The position numbers were made by a program, and so were the translations under genes. The notes below the pieces were generated by a model. The model was not told where the DNA came from. It worked only from the letters and a program-made list of their open reading frames with translations, and ran no database searches. Shown here piece by piece: positions 24,401 through 35,487 of a stretch of 64,000 nucleotides of DNA. The stretch's first letter is position 1; each line of letters begins with the position of its first letter. This DNA is from Membranipora membranacea (Eukaryota; Bryozoa; Gymnolaemata; Cheilostomatida; Membraniporidae): positions 10,664,001-10,728,000 of the forward strand of contig OU612068.1 of the NCBI GenBank assembly GCA_914767715.1. The letters run 5' to 3'.

Positions 24401-25960
24401 ACCTATCGATTTTTGTCAATTTCTATCAAAATACCTCGATAGAATACACATCGTCACAGGGAGCTAATAGTTTATATTAGATATAGGGACGTCGTTGCTA
24501 ACCTCAAAACAGAGTTACAAGCGTTTTTAAGCCAATAAAGAATTCTGCCCAATTATTGGCTAATTTCCCCAGGACCGTACCTATCGATGTTTGTCAATTT
24601 CTATCAAAATACCTCGATAGAATACGCATCGTCACAGGGAGCTAATATTTCATATGAGATATAGGGACGTCGTTGCGAACCTCAAAACAAAGTTTCAAGC
24701 ATTTCTAAGCCAGTAAAGAATTCTGCCCAATTATTGGCTAATTTCTATCGATTTTTGTCAATTTCTATCAAAATCCCTCGATAGAATACGCATCGTCACA
24801 AGGAGCTAAGATTTTACATGAGATATAGGGACGTCGTTGCGAACCTCAAAACAGAGTTTCAAGCGTATCTAAGCCAGTAAAGAATTCTGCCCAATTATTG
24901 GCTAATTTCCCCAGGACCGTACCTATCGAATTTTGTCAATTTCTATCAAAATACCTCGATAGAATACGCATCGTCACAGGGAGCTAATATTTTATATGAG
25001 ATATAGGGACGTCGTTGCGAACCTCAAAACAGAGTTTCAAGCGTTTCTATGCCAGTAAAGAATTCTGCCCAATTATTGGCTAATCTCCCCAGGACCGTAC
25101 CTATCGAATTTTGTCAATTTCTATCAAAATACCTCGATAGAATACGCATCGTCACAGGGAGCTAATATTTTATATGAGATATAGGGACGTCGTTGCGAAC
25201 CTCAAAACAGAGTTACAAGGGTTTCTAAACCAGTAAAGAATTCTGCCTAATCATTGGCTAATTTCCTCAGGACCGTACCTATCGATTTTTGTCAATTTCT
25301 ATCAAAATACCTCGATAGAATACACATCGTCACAGGGAGCTAATAGTTTATATTAGATATAGGGACGTCGTTGCTAACCTCAAAACAGAGTTACAAGCGT
25401 TTTTAAGCCAATAAAGAATTCTGCCCAATTATTGGCTAATTTCCCCAGGACCGTACCTATCGATGTTTGTCAATTTCTTTCAAAATACCTCGATAGAATA
25501 CGCATCGTCACAGGGAGCTAATATTTCATATGAGATATAGGGACGTCGTTGCGAACCTCAAAACAGAGTTTCAAGCGTATCTAAGCCAGTAAAGAATTCT
25601 GCCCAATTATTGGCTAATTTCTCCAGGACCGTACCTATCGATTATTGTCAATTTCCATCAAAATACCTCGATAGAATACGCATCGTCACAGGGAGCTAAT
25701 ATATTATATGAGATATAGGGACGTCATTGCGAACCTTAAAACAAAGTTTCAAGCATTTCTAAGCCAGTAAAGAATTCTGCCCAATTATTGGCTAATTTCT
25801 ATCGATTTTTGTCAATTTCTATCAAAATACCTCGATAGAATAAGCGTCGTCACAGGGAGCTAATATTTTATATGAGATATAGGGACGTCGTTGCGAACCA
25901 CAAAACAGAGTTACAAGGGTTTTTAAACCAGTAAAGAATTCTGCCCAATTATTGGCTAAT
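24200..25960 (+). repeat. 876-bp local duplication in the transition zone
   Basis: The pair CCTAATCATTGG and CTAATTTCCTCAGG occurs at 24381 and 25257, 876 bp apart, equal to four 178-bp units plus one 164-bp unit. Following units (TTAGATATAG, CCAATAAAG, GATGTTTG) match in both. The first copy passes into a short unit at 24654 with CATATGAG and GTCGTTGCG on its left, the second into the usual short unit at 25708. The flanks show small private changes (ACAAGGAGC at 24799, AATAAGCGTCG at 25851). Confidence 0.7.
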
Positions 25961-27280
25961 TTCCCCAGGACCGTACCTATCGATTTTTGTCAATTTCTAT
26001 CAAAATACCTCGATAGAATACGCATCGTCACAGGGAGCTAATATTTTATATGAGATATAGGGACGTCGTTGCGAACCTCAAAACAGAGTTTCAAGGGTTT
26101 CTAAACCAGTAAAGAATTCTGCCCAGTTATTGGCTAATTTCCCCAGGACCGTACCTATCGATTTTTGTCAATTTCTATCATAATACCTCGATAGAATACG
26201 CATCGTCACAGGGAGCTAATAGTTTATATGAGATATAGGGACGTCGTTGCGAACCTCGAAACAGAGTTACAAGCGTTTCTAAGCCAGTAAAGAATTCTGC
26301 CCAATTATTGGCTAATTTCCCCAGGACCGTACCTATCGAATTTTGTCAATTTCTATCAAAATACCTCGATAGAATACGCATCGTCACAGGGAGCTAATAT
26401 TTTATATGAGATATAGGGACGTCGTTGCGAACCTCAAAACAGAGTTTCATGCGTTTCTAAGCCAGTAAAGAATTCTGCCCAATTATTGGCTAATCTCCCC
26501 AGGACCGTACCTATCGAATTTTGTCAATTTCTATCAAAATACCTCGATAGAATACGCATCGTCACAGGGAGCTAATATTTTATATGAGATATAGGGACGT
26601 CGTTGCGAACCTCAAAACAGAGTTTCAAGCGTATCTAAGCCAGTAAAGAATTCTGCCCAATTATTGGCTAATTTCCCAGGACCGTACCGATCGATTTTTG
26701 TCAATTTCTATCAAAATACCTCGATAGAATACGCATCGTCACAGGGAGCTAATATCTTATATGAGATATAGGGACGTCATTGCGAACCTCAAAACAAAGT
26801 TTCAAGCATTTCTAAGCCAGTAAAGAATTCTGCCCAATTATTGGCTAATTTCTATCGATTTTTGTCAATTTCTATCAAAATACCTCGATAGAATACGCAT
26901 CATCACAGGGAGCTAATAGTTTATATGGGATACATGGACGTCGTTGCGAACCTCAAAACAGAGTTACAAGCGTTTTTAAGCCAGTAAAGAATTCTGCCCA
27001 ATTATTGGCTAATTTCCCCAGGACCGTACCTATCGAATTTTGTCAATTTCTATCAAAATACCTCGATAGAATACGCATCGTCACAGGGAGCTAATATTTC
27101 ATATGAGATATAGGGACGTCGTTACGAACCTCGAAACAGAGTTACAAGCGTTTCTAAGCCAGTAAAGAATTCTGCCCAATTATTGGCTAATTTCCCCAGG
27201 ACCGTACCTATCGAATTTTGTCAATTTCTATCAAAATACCTCGATAGAATACGCATCGTCACAGGGAGCTAATATTTTAT
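25873..27280 (+). repeat. Transition from family A to family B
   Basis: Family A monomers with CCAGAAAAG end at 22720. Here CAGTTATTGG, ATCATAATACC, CCTCGAAAC and AATCTCCCC units are followed by a single 341-bp dimer (26584-26924: TTTCCCAGG with GTACCGATCG, then a short ACAAAG unit). Then come ATGGGATACATGG, CGAATTTTG and GTTACGAACC units that lead into the family B series. There is no foreign sequence at the boundary; the change is in monomer order only. Confidence 0.65.
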
Positions 27281-28960
27281 ATGAGATATAGGACGCCGTT
27301 GCGAACCTCAAAACAGAGTTTCAAGCGTTTCTAAGTCAGTAAACAATTCTGCCCAATTATTGGCTAATTTCCCAAGGACCGTACCTATCGATTTTTGTCA
27401 ATTTCTATCAAAATACCTCGATAGAATACGCATTGTCACAGGGAGCTAATATTTTATATGAGATATAGGGACGTCGTTGCAAACCTCAAAACAGAGTTTC
27501 AAGGGTTTCTGAACCAGTAAAGACTTCTGCCCAATTATTGGCTAATTTCCCCAGGACCGTACCTATCGATTTTTGTCAATTTCTATCAAAATACCTCGAT
27601 AGAATACGCATTGTCACAGGGAGCTAATATTTTATATGAGGTATAGGGACGTCGTTGCGAACCTCAAAACAGAGTTACAAGGGTTTCTAAACCAGCAAAG
27701 AATTCTGCCCAATTATTGGCTAATTTCCCCAGGACCGTACCTATCGATTTTTGTCAATTTCTATCAAAATACCTCGATAGAATACACATCGTCACAGGGA
27801 GCTAATAGTTTATATTAGATATAGGGACGTCGTTGCTAACCTCAAAACAGAGTTACAAGCGTTTTTAAGCCAGTAAAGAATTCTGTCCAATTATTGGCTA
27901 ATTTCCCCAGGACCGTACCTATCGATTTTTGTCAATTTCTATCAAAATACCTCGATAGAATACGCATCGTCACAGGGAGCTAATATTTTATATGAGATAT
28001 AGGGACGTCGTTGCGAACCTGAAAACAGAGTTTCAAGCGTTTCTAAGCCAGTAAAGAATTCTGCCCAATTATTGGCTAATTTCCAAAGGACCGTACCTGT
28101 CGATTTTTGTCAATTTCTATCAAAATACCTCGATAGAATACGCATTGTCACAGGGAGCTAATATTTTATATGAGATATAGGGACGTCGTTGCGAACCTCA
28201 AAACAGAGTTTCAAGCGTTTCTAAGCCAGTAAAGAATTCTGCCCAATTATTGGCTAATTCCCCCAGGACCGTACCTATCGATTATTGTCAATTTCTATCA
28301 AAATACCTCGATAGAATACGCATCGTCACAGGGAGCTAATATTATATGAGATATAGGGACGTCGTTGCGAACCTCAAAACAGAGTTTCAAGGGTTTCTAA
28401 GCCAGTAAAGAATTCTGCCCAATTATTGGCTAATTTCCCTAGGACCGTACCTATCAAATTTTGTCAATTTCTATCAAAATACCTCGATAGAATACGCATC
28501 GTCACAGGGAGCTAATATTTTATATGAGATATAGGGACGTCGTTGCGAACCTCAAAACAGAGTTTCAAGCGTTTCTAAGCCAGTAAAGAATTCTGCCCAA
28601 TTATTGGCTAATTTCCTCAGGACCGTACCTATCGATGTTTGTCAATTTCTATCAAAATACCTCGATAGAATACGCATCGTCACAGGGAGCTAATATTTCA
28701 TATGAGATATAGGGACGTCTTTGCGAACCTCAAAACAGAGTTTCAAGCGTATCTAAGCCAGTAAAGAATTCTGCCCAATTATTGGCTAATTTCCCCAGCA
28801 CCGTACCTATAGATTTTTGTCAATTTCTATCAAAATACCTCGATAGAATACACATCGTCACAGGGAGCTAATATTTTATATGAGACATAGGGACGTCGTT
28901 GCGAACCTCAAAACAGAGTTACAAGGGTTTCTAAACCAGTAAAGAATTCTGCCTAATCAT
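27281..28960 (+). repeat. Start of family B array
   Basis: Begins with the family B marker GTCAGTAAACAATTC. Its unit (27281-27457) is 177 bp because GGGACG has lost a G. It continues with CCCAAGG, CATTGTC, a TGCAAACC plus AAGACTTC unit, the CCAGCAAAG unit at 27636 and a GCTAACC plus TGTCCAATTATTGG unit. A 176-bp unit (28170-28345) has lost two bases in TAATATTATATG. This order recurs ten more times downstream around the units starting at 31862, 34518, 38389, 42825, 44591, 47426, 50245, 54681, 59251 and 63123. Confidence 0.8.
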
Positions 28961-31900
28961 TGGCTAATTTCCCCAGGACCGTACCTATCGATTTTTGTCA
29001 ATTTCTATCAAAATACCTCGATAGAATACACATCGTCACAGGGAGCTAATAGTTTATATTAGATATAGGGACGTCGTTGCTAACCTCAAAACAGAGTTAC
29101 AAGCGTTTTTAAGCCAATAAAGAATTCTGCCCAATTATTGGCTAATTTCCCCAGGACCGTACCTATCGATGTTTGTCAATTTCTATCAAAATACCTCGAT
29201 AGAATACGCATCGGCACAGGGAGCTAATATTTCATATGAGATATAGGGACGTCGTTGCGAACCTCAAAACAGAGTTTCAAGCGTATCTAAGCCAGTAAAG
29301 AATTCTGCCCAATTATTGGCTAATTTCTATCGATTTTTGTCAATTTCTATCAAAATCCCTCGATAGAATACGCATCGTCACAGGGAGCTAAGATTTTACA
29401 TGAGATATAGGGACGTCGTTGCGAACCTCAAAACAGAGTTTCAAGCGTATCTAAGCCAGTAAAGAATTCTGCCCAATTATTGGCTAATTTCCCCAGGACC
29501 GTACCGATCGATTTTTGTCAATTTATATCAAAATACCTCGATAGAATACGCATCGTCACAGGGAGCTAATATTTTATATGAGATATAGGGACGTCGTTGC
29601 GAACCTCAAAACAGAGTTTCAAGGGTTTCTAAACCAGTAAAGAATTCTGCCCAGTTATTGGCTAATTTCCCCAGGACCGTACCTATCGATTTTTGTCAAT
29701 TTCTATCATAATACCTCGATAGAATACGCATTGTCACAGGGAGCTAATAGTTTATATGAGATATAGGGACGTCGTTGCGAACCTCAAAACAGAGTTACAA
29801 GCGTTTCTAAGCCAGTAAAGAATTCTGCCCAATTATTGGCTACTTTCCCCAGGACCGTACCTATCGAATTTTGTCAATTTCTATCAAAATACCTCGATAG
29901 ATTACGCATCTTCACAGGGAGCTAAGATTTTACATGAGATATAGGGACGTCGTTGCGAACCTCAAAACAGAGTTTCAAGCGTATCTAAGCCAGTAAAGAA
30001 TTCTGCCCAATTATTGGCTAATTTCCCAGGACCGTACCGATCGATTTTTGTCAATTTCTATCAAAATACCTCGATAGAATACGCATCGTCACAGGGAGCT
30101 AATATCTTATATGAGATATAGGGACGTCATTGCGAACCTCAAAACAAAGTTTCAAGCATTTCTAAGCCAGTAAAGAATTCTGCCCAATTATTGGCTAATT
30201 TCTATCGATTTTTGTCAATTTCTATCAAAATACCTCGATAGGATACGCATCGTCACAGGGAGCTAAGATTTTACATGAGATATAGGGACGTCGTTGCGAA
30301 CCTCAAAACAGAGTTTCAAGCGTATCTAAGCCAGTAAAGAATTCTGCCCAATTATTGGCTAATTTCCCAGGACCGTACCGATCGATTTTTGTCAATTTCT
30401 ATCAAAATACCTCGATAGAATACGCATCGTCACAGGGAGCTAATATCTTATATGAGATATAGGGACGTCATTGCGAACCTCAAAACAAAGTTTCAAGCAT
30501 TTCTAAGCCAGTAAAGAATTCTGCCCAATTATTGGCTAATTTCTATCGATTTTTGTCAATTTCTATCAAAATACCTCGATAGAATACGCATCGTCACAGG
30601 GAGCTAAGATTTTACATGAGATATAGGGACGTCGTTGCGAACCTCAAAACAGAGTTTCAAGCGTATCTAAGCCAGTGAAGAATTCTGCCTAATTATTGGC
30701 TAATTTCCCCAGGACAGTACCGATCGATTTTTGTCAATTTATATTAAAATACCTCGATAGAATACGCATCTTCACAGGGAGCTAATATTTTATATGAGAT
30801 ATAGGGACGTCGTTGCGAACCTCAAAACAGAGTTACAAGGGTTTTTAAACCAGTAAAGAATTCTGCCCAATTATTGGCTAATTTCCCCAGGACCGTACCT
30901 ATCGATTTTTGTCAATTTCTATCAAAAAACCTCGATAGAATACACATCGTCACAGGGAGCTAATAGTTTATATGGGATATAAGGACGTCATTGCGAACCT
31001 CAAAACAGAGTTACAAGGGTTTATAAACCAGTAAAGAATTCTGCCCAATTATTGGCTAATTTCCCCAGGACCGTACCTATCGATTTTTGTCAATTTCTAT
31101 CAAAATACCTCGATAGAATACGCATCGTCACAGGGAGCTAATAGTTTATATGGGATATAGGGACGTCGTTGCGAACCTCAAAACAGAGTTACAAGCGTTT
31201 TTAAGCCAGTAAAGAATTCTGCCCAATTATTGGCTAATTTCCCCAGGACCGTACCTATCGAATTTTGTCAATTTCTATCAAAATACCTCGATAGAATACG
31301 CATCGTCACAGGGAGCTAATATTTCATATGAGATATAGGGACGTCGTTACGAACCTCGAAACAGAGTTACAAGCGTTTCTAAGCCAGTAAAGAATTCTGC
31401 CCAATTATTGGCTAATTTCCCCAGGACCGTACCTATCGAATTTTGTCAATTTCTATCAAAATACCTCGATAGAATACGCATCGTCACAGGGAGCTAATAT
31501 TTTATATGAGATATAGGGACGCCGTTGCGAACCTCAAAACAGAGTTTCAAGCGTTTCTAAGTCAGTAAACAATTCTGCCCAATTATTGGCTAATTTCCCA
31601 AAGACCGTACCTATCGATTTTTGTCAATTTCTATCAAAATACCTCGATAGAATACGCATTGTCACAGGGAGCTAATATTTTATATGAGATATAGGGACGT
31701 CGTTGCAAACCTCAAAACAGAGTTTCAAGGGTTTCTGAACCAGTAAAGACTTCTGCCCAATTATTGGCTAATTTCCCCAGGACCGTACCTATCGATTTTT
31801 GTCAATTTCTATCAAAATACCTCGATAGAATACGCATCGTCACAGGGAGCTAATATTTTATATGAGGTATAGGGACGTCGTTGCGAACCTCAAAACAGAG

Positions 31901-33005
31901 TTACAAGGGTTTCTAAACCAGCAAAGAATTCTGCCCAATTATTGGCTAATTTCCCCAGGACCGTATCTATCGATTTTTGTCAATTTCTATCAAAATACCT
32001 CGATAGAATACACATCGTCACAGGGAGCTAATAGTTTATATTAGATATAGGGACGTCGTTGCTAACCTCAAAACAGAGTTACAAGCGTTTTTAAGCCAGT
32101 AAAGAATTCTGTCCAATTATTGGCTAATTTCCCCAGGACCGTACCTATCGATTTTTGTCAATTTCTATCAAAATACCTCGATAGAATACGCATCGTCACA
32201 GGGAGCTAATATTTTATATGAGATATAGGGACGTCGTTGCGAACCTCAAAACAGAGTTTCAAGCGTTTCTAAGCCAGTAAAGAATTCTGCCCAATTATTG
32301 GCTAATTTCCAAAGGACCGTACCTATCGATTTTTGTCAATTTCTATCAAAATACCTCGATAGAATACGCATTGTCACAGGGAGCTAATATTTTATATGAG
32401 ATATAGGGACATCGTTGCGAACCTCAAAACAGAGTTTCAAGCGTTTCTAAGCCAGTAAAGAATTCTGCCCAATTATTGGCTAATTCCCCCAGGACCGTAC
32501 CTATCGATTATTGTCAATTTCTATCAAAATACCTCGATAGAATACGCATCGTCACAGGGAGCTAATATTTTATATGAGATATAGGGACGTCATTGCGAAC
32601 CTCAAAACAGAGTTTCAAGGGTTTCTAAGCCAGTAAAGAATTCTGCCCAATTATTGGCTAATTTCCCCAGGACCGTACCTATCAAATTTTGTCAATTTCT
32701 ATCAAAATACCTCGATAGAATACGCATCGTCACAGGGAGCTAATATTTTATATGAGATATAGGGACGTCGTTGCGAACCTCAAAACAGAGTTTCAAGCGT
32801 TTCTAAGCCAGTAAACAATTCTGCCCAATTATTGGCTAATTTCCTCAGGACCGTACCTATCGATGTTTGTCAATTTCTATCAAAATACCTCGATAGAATA
32901 CGCATCGTCACAGGGAGCTAATATTTCATATGAGATATAGGGACGTCTTTGCGAACCTCAAAACAGAGTTTCAAGCGTATCTAATCCAGTAAAGAATTCT
33001 GCCCA
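28961..33005 (+). repeat. Family B block, offset 6527, copy 1
   Basis: Matches 35488-39532 at a constant offset of 6527 with no net indel. Markers: CATCGGCACAGG (29209 and 35736), ATCATAATACC (29705 and 36232), GATAGGATACGC (30237 and 36764), ATCAAAAAACC (30921 and 37448) and CCAGCAAAG units (31862 and 38389). It contains two 341-bp dimers and the whole AGTCAGTAAAC to GACGTCTTTG series. The two copies differ at scattered sites and at a few whole-monomer patches (for example GTCATTGCAAACC with ACAAAG at about 35930). Confidence 0.85.
29934..30615 (+). repeat. 341-bp dimer, two tandem copies
   Basis: Each dimer is a 177-bp unit (AAGATTTTACATG before the start, GTATCTAAGCC, TTTCCCAGG, GTACCGATCG) plus a 164-bp unit (ATCTTATATG, GTCATTGCG, ACAAAG, AAGCATTT, 14-bp deletion). 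Copies start at 29934 and 30275. The first ends with GATAGGATACGC, the second with GATAGAATACGC. The pair recurs at 36461 and 36802, at 56625 and 56966, and at 61195 and 61536. Single dimers occur at 26584 and 48658. Confidence 0.85.
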
Positions 33006-35215
33006 GTTATTGGCTAATTTCCCCAGGACCGTACCTATCGCTTTTTGTCAATTTCTATCAAAATACCTCGATAGAATACGCATCGTCACAGGGAGCTAAT
33101 AGTTTATATGGGATATAGGGACGTCATTGCGAACCTCAAAACAGAGTTACAAGGGTTTTTAAACCAGTAAAGACTTCTGCCCAATTATTGGCTAATTTCC
33201 CCAGGACCGTACCTATCGATTTTTGTCAATTTCTATCAAAATACCTCGATAGAATACGCATCGTCACAGGGAGCTAATAGTTTATATGGGATATACGGAC
33301 GTCGTTGCGAACCTCAAAACAGAGTTACAAGCGTTTTTAAGCCAGTAAAGAATTCTGCCCAATTATTGGCTAATTTCCCCAGGACCGTACCTATCGAATT
33401 TTGTCAATTTCTATCAAAATACCTCGATAGAATACGCATCGTCACAGGGAGCTAATATTTCATATGAGATATAGGGACGTCGTTGCGAACCTCAAAACAG
33501 AGTTACAAGGGTTTTTAAACCAGTAAAGAATTCTGCCCAATTATTGGCTAATTTCCCCAGGACCGTACCTATCGATTTTTGTCAATTTCTATCAAAATAC
33601 CTCGATAGAATACGCATCGTCACAGGGAGCTAATAGTTTATATGGGATATAGGGACGTCATTGCGAACCTCAAAACAAAGTTTCAAGCATTTCTAAGCCA
33701 GTAAAGAATTCTGCCCAATTATTGGCTAATTTCTATCGATTTTTGTCAATTTCTATCAAAATACCTCGATAGAATACGCATCGTCACAGGGAGCTAAGAT
33801 TTTACATGAGATATAGGGACGTCGTTGCGAACCTCAAAACAGAGTTTCAAGCGTATCTAAGCCAGTGAAGAATTCTGCCCAATTATTGGCTAATTTCCCC
33901 AGGACCGTACCGATCGATTTTTGTCAATTTATATCAAAATACCTCGATAGAATACGCATCGTCACAGGGAGCTAATATTTTATATGAGATATAGGGACGT
34001 CGTTGCGAACCTCAAAACAGAGTTACAAGGGTTTTTAAACCAGTAAAGAATTCTGCCCAATTATTGGCTAATTTCCCCAGCACCGTACCTATCGAATTTT
34101 GTCAATTTCTATCAAAATACCTCGATAGAATACGCATCGTCACAGGGAGCTAATATTTAATATGAGATATAGGGACGCCGTTGCGAACCTCAAAACAGAG
34201 TTTCAAGCGTTTCTAAGTCAGTAAACAATTCTGCCCAATTATTGGCTAATTTCCCAAGGACCGTACCTATCGATTTTTGTCAATTTCTATCAAAATACCT
34301 CGATAGAATACGCATTGTCACAGGGAGCTAATATTTTATATGAGATATAGGGACGTCGTTGCGAACCTTTAAACAGAGTTTCAAGGGTTTCTGAACCAGT
34401 AAAGAATTCTGCCCAATTATTGGCTAATTTCCCCAGGACTGTACCTATCGATTTTTGTCAATTTCTATCAAAATACCTCGATAGAATACGCATCGTCACA
34501 GGGAGCTAATATTTTATATGAGATATAGGGACGTCGTTGCGAACCTCAAAACAGAGTTACAAGGGTTTCTAAACCAGTACAGAATTCTGCCCAATTATTG
34601 GCTAATTTCCCCAGGACCGTACCTATCGATTTTTGTCAATTTCTATCAAAATACCTCTATAGAATACACATCGTCACAGGGAGCTAATAGTTTATATTAG
34701 ATATAGGGACGTCGTTGCTAACCTCAAAACAGAGTTACAAGCGTTTTTAAGCCAGTAAAGAATTCTGCCCAATTATTGGCTAATTTCCCCAGGACCGTAC
34801 CTATCGATTTTTGTCAATTTCTATCAAAATACCTCGATAGAATACGCATCGTCACAGGGAGCTAATATTTTATATGAGATATAGGGACGTCGTTGCGAAC
34901 CTCAAAACAGAGTTTCAAGCGTTTCTAAGCCAGTAAAGAATTCTGCCCAATTATTGGCTAATTTCCAAAGGACCGTACCTATCGATTTTTGTCAATTTCT
35001 ATCAAAATACCTCGATAGAATACGCATTGTCACAGGGAGCTAATATTTTATATGAGATATAGGGACGTCGTTGCGAACCTCAAAACAGAGTTTCAAGGGT
35101 TTCTAAGCCAGTAAAGAATTCTGCCCAATTATTGGCTAATTTCCCCAGTACCGTACCTATCAATTTTTGTCAACTTCTATCAAAATACCTCGATAGAATA
35201 CACTTCGACACGGGG
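33006..35215 (+). repeat. Family B block reused three times downstream
   Basis: This block begins at the CAGTTATTGG plus CGCTTTTTGTC unit. It matches 41313-43522 at offset 8307 (CCAGTACAG units 34518 and 42825; ACTTCGACAC at about 35202 and 43509), and its first 1961 bp match 45914-47874 at offset 12908 (AAGACTTC at about 33170 and 46078; CCAGTACAG at 34518 and 47426). Through the 11856-bp repeat a further copy starts at 53169. Several copies share the same left edge, which suggests either a recurrent breakpoint or one ancestral junction copied along. Confidence 0.8.
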
Positions 35216-35228
35216 GCTAATATTTTAT
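35052..35228 (+). repeat. Divergent 177-bp monomer with clustered private variants
   Basis: Within about 65 bp it carries CCCAGTACC, TATCAATTTTTGTC, CAACTTCTATC, ACACTTCGACAC and CGGGGGC (one base lost from CACAGGGAGC). A close relative at about 43373-43537 shares the first four but has CACAGGGAGC and GATAGGATAC. The corresponding units near 47880, 55315 and 59880 have CCCAGTACC and TATCAAATTTTG but not the other changes. Confidence 0.75.
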
Positions 35229-35487
35229 ATGAGATATAGGGACGTCGTTGCGAACCTCAAAACAGAGTTTCAAGCGTTTCTAAGCCAGTAAAGAATTCTG
35301 CCCAATTATTGGCTAATTTCCTCAGGACCGTACCTATCGATGTTTGTCAATTTCTATCAAAATACCTCGATAGAATACGCATCGTCAAAGGGAGCTAATA
35401 TTTCATATGAGATATAGGGACGTCGTTGCGAACCTCAAAACAGAGTTTCAAGCGTATCTAAGCCAGTAAAGAATTCTGCCCAATTAT

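Noticed and set aside
27636-27818. 60-residue ORFs of family B (also 31862, 34518, 38389, 42825, 44591, 47426, 50245, 54681, 59251 and 63123)
   Set aside because: Same artefact: the TAA is replaced by CAA or TAC, and the frame ends at TAG in the TATATTAG variant of the next unit. They are satellite sequence, not genes.
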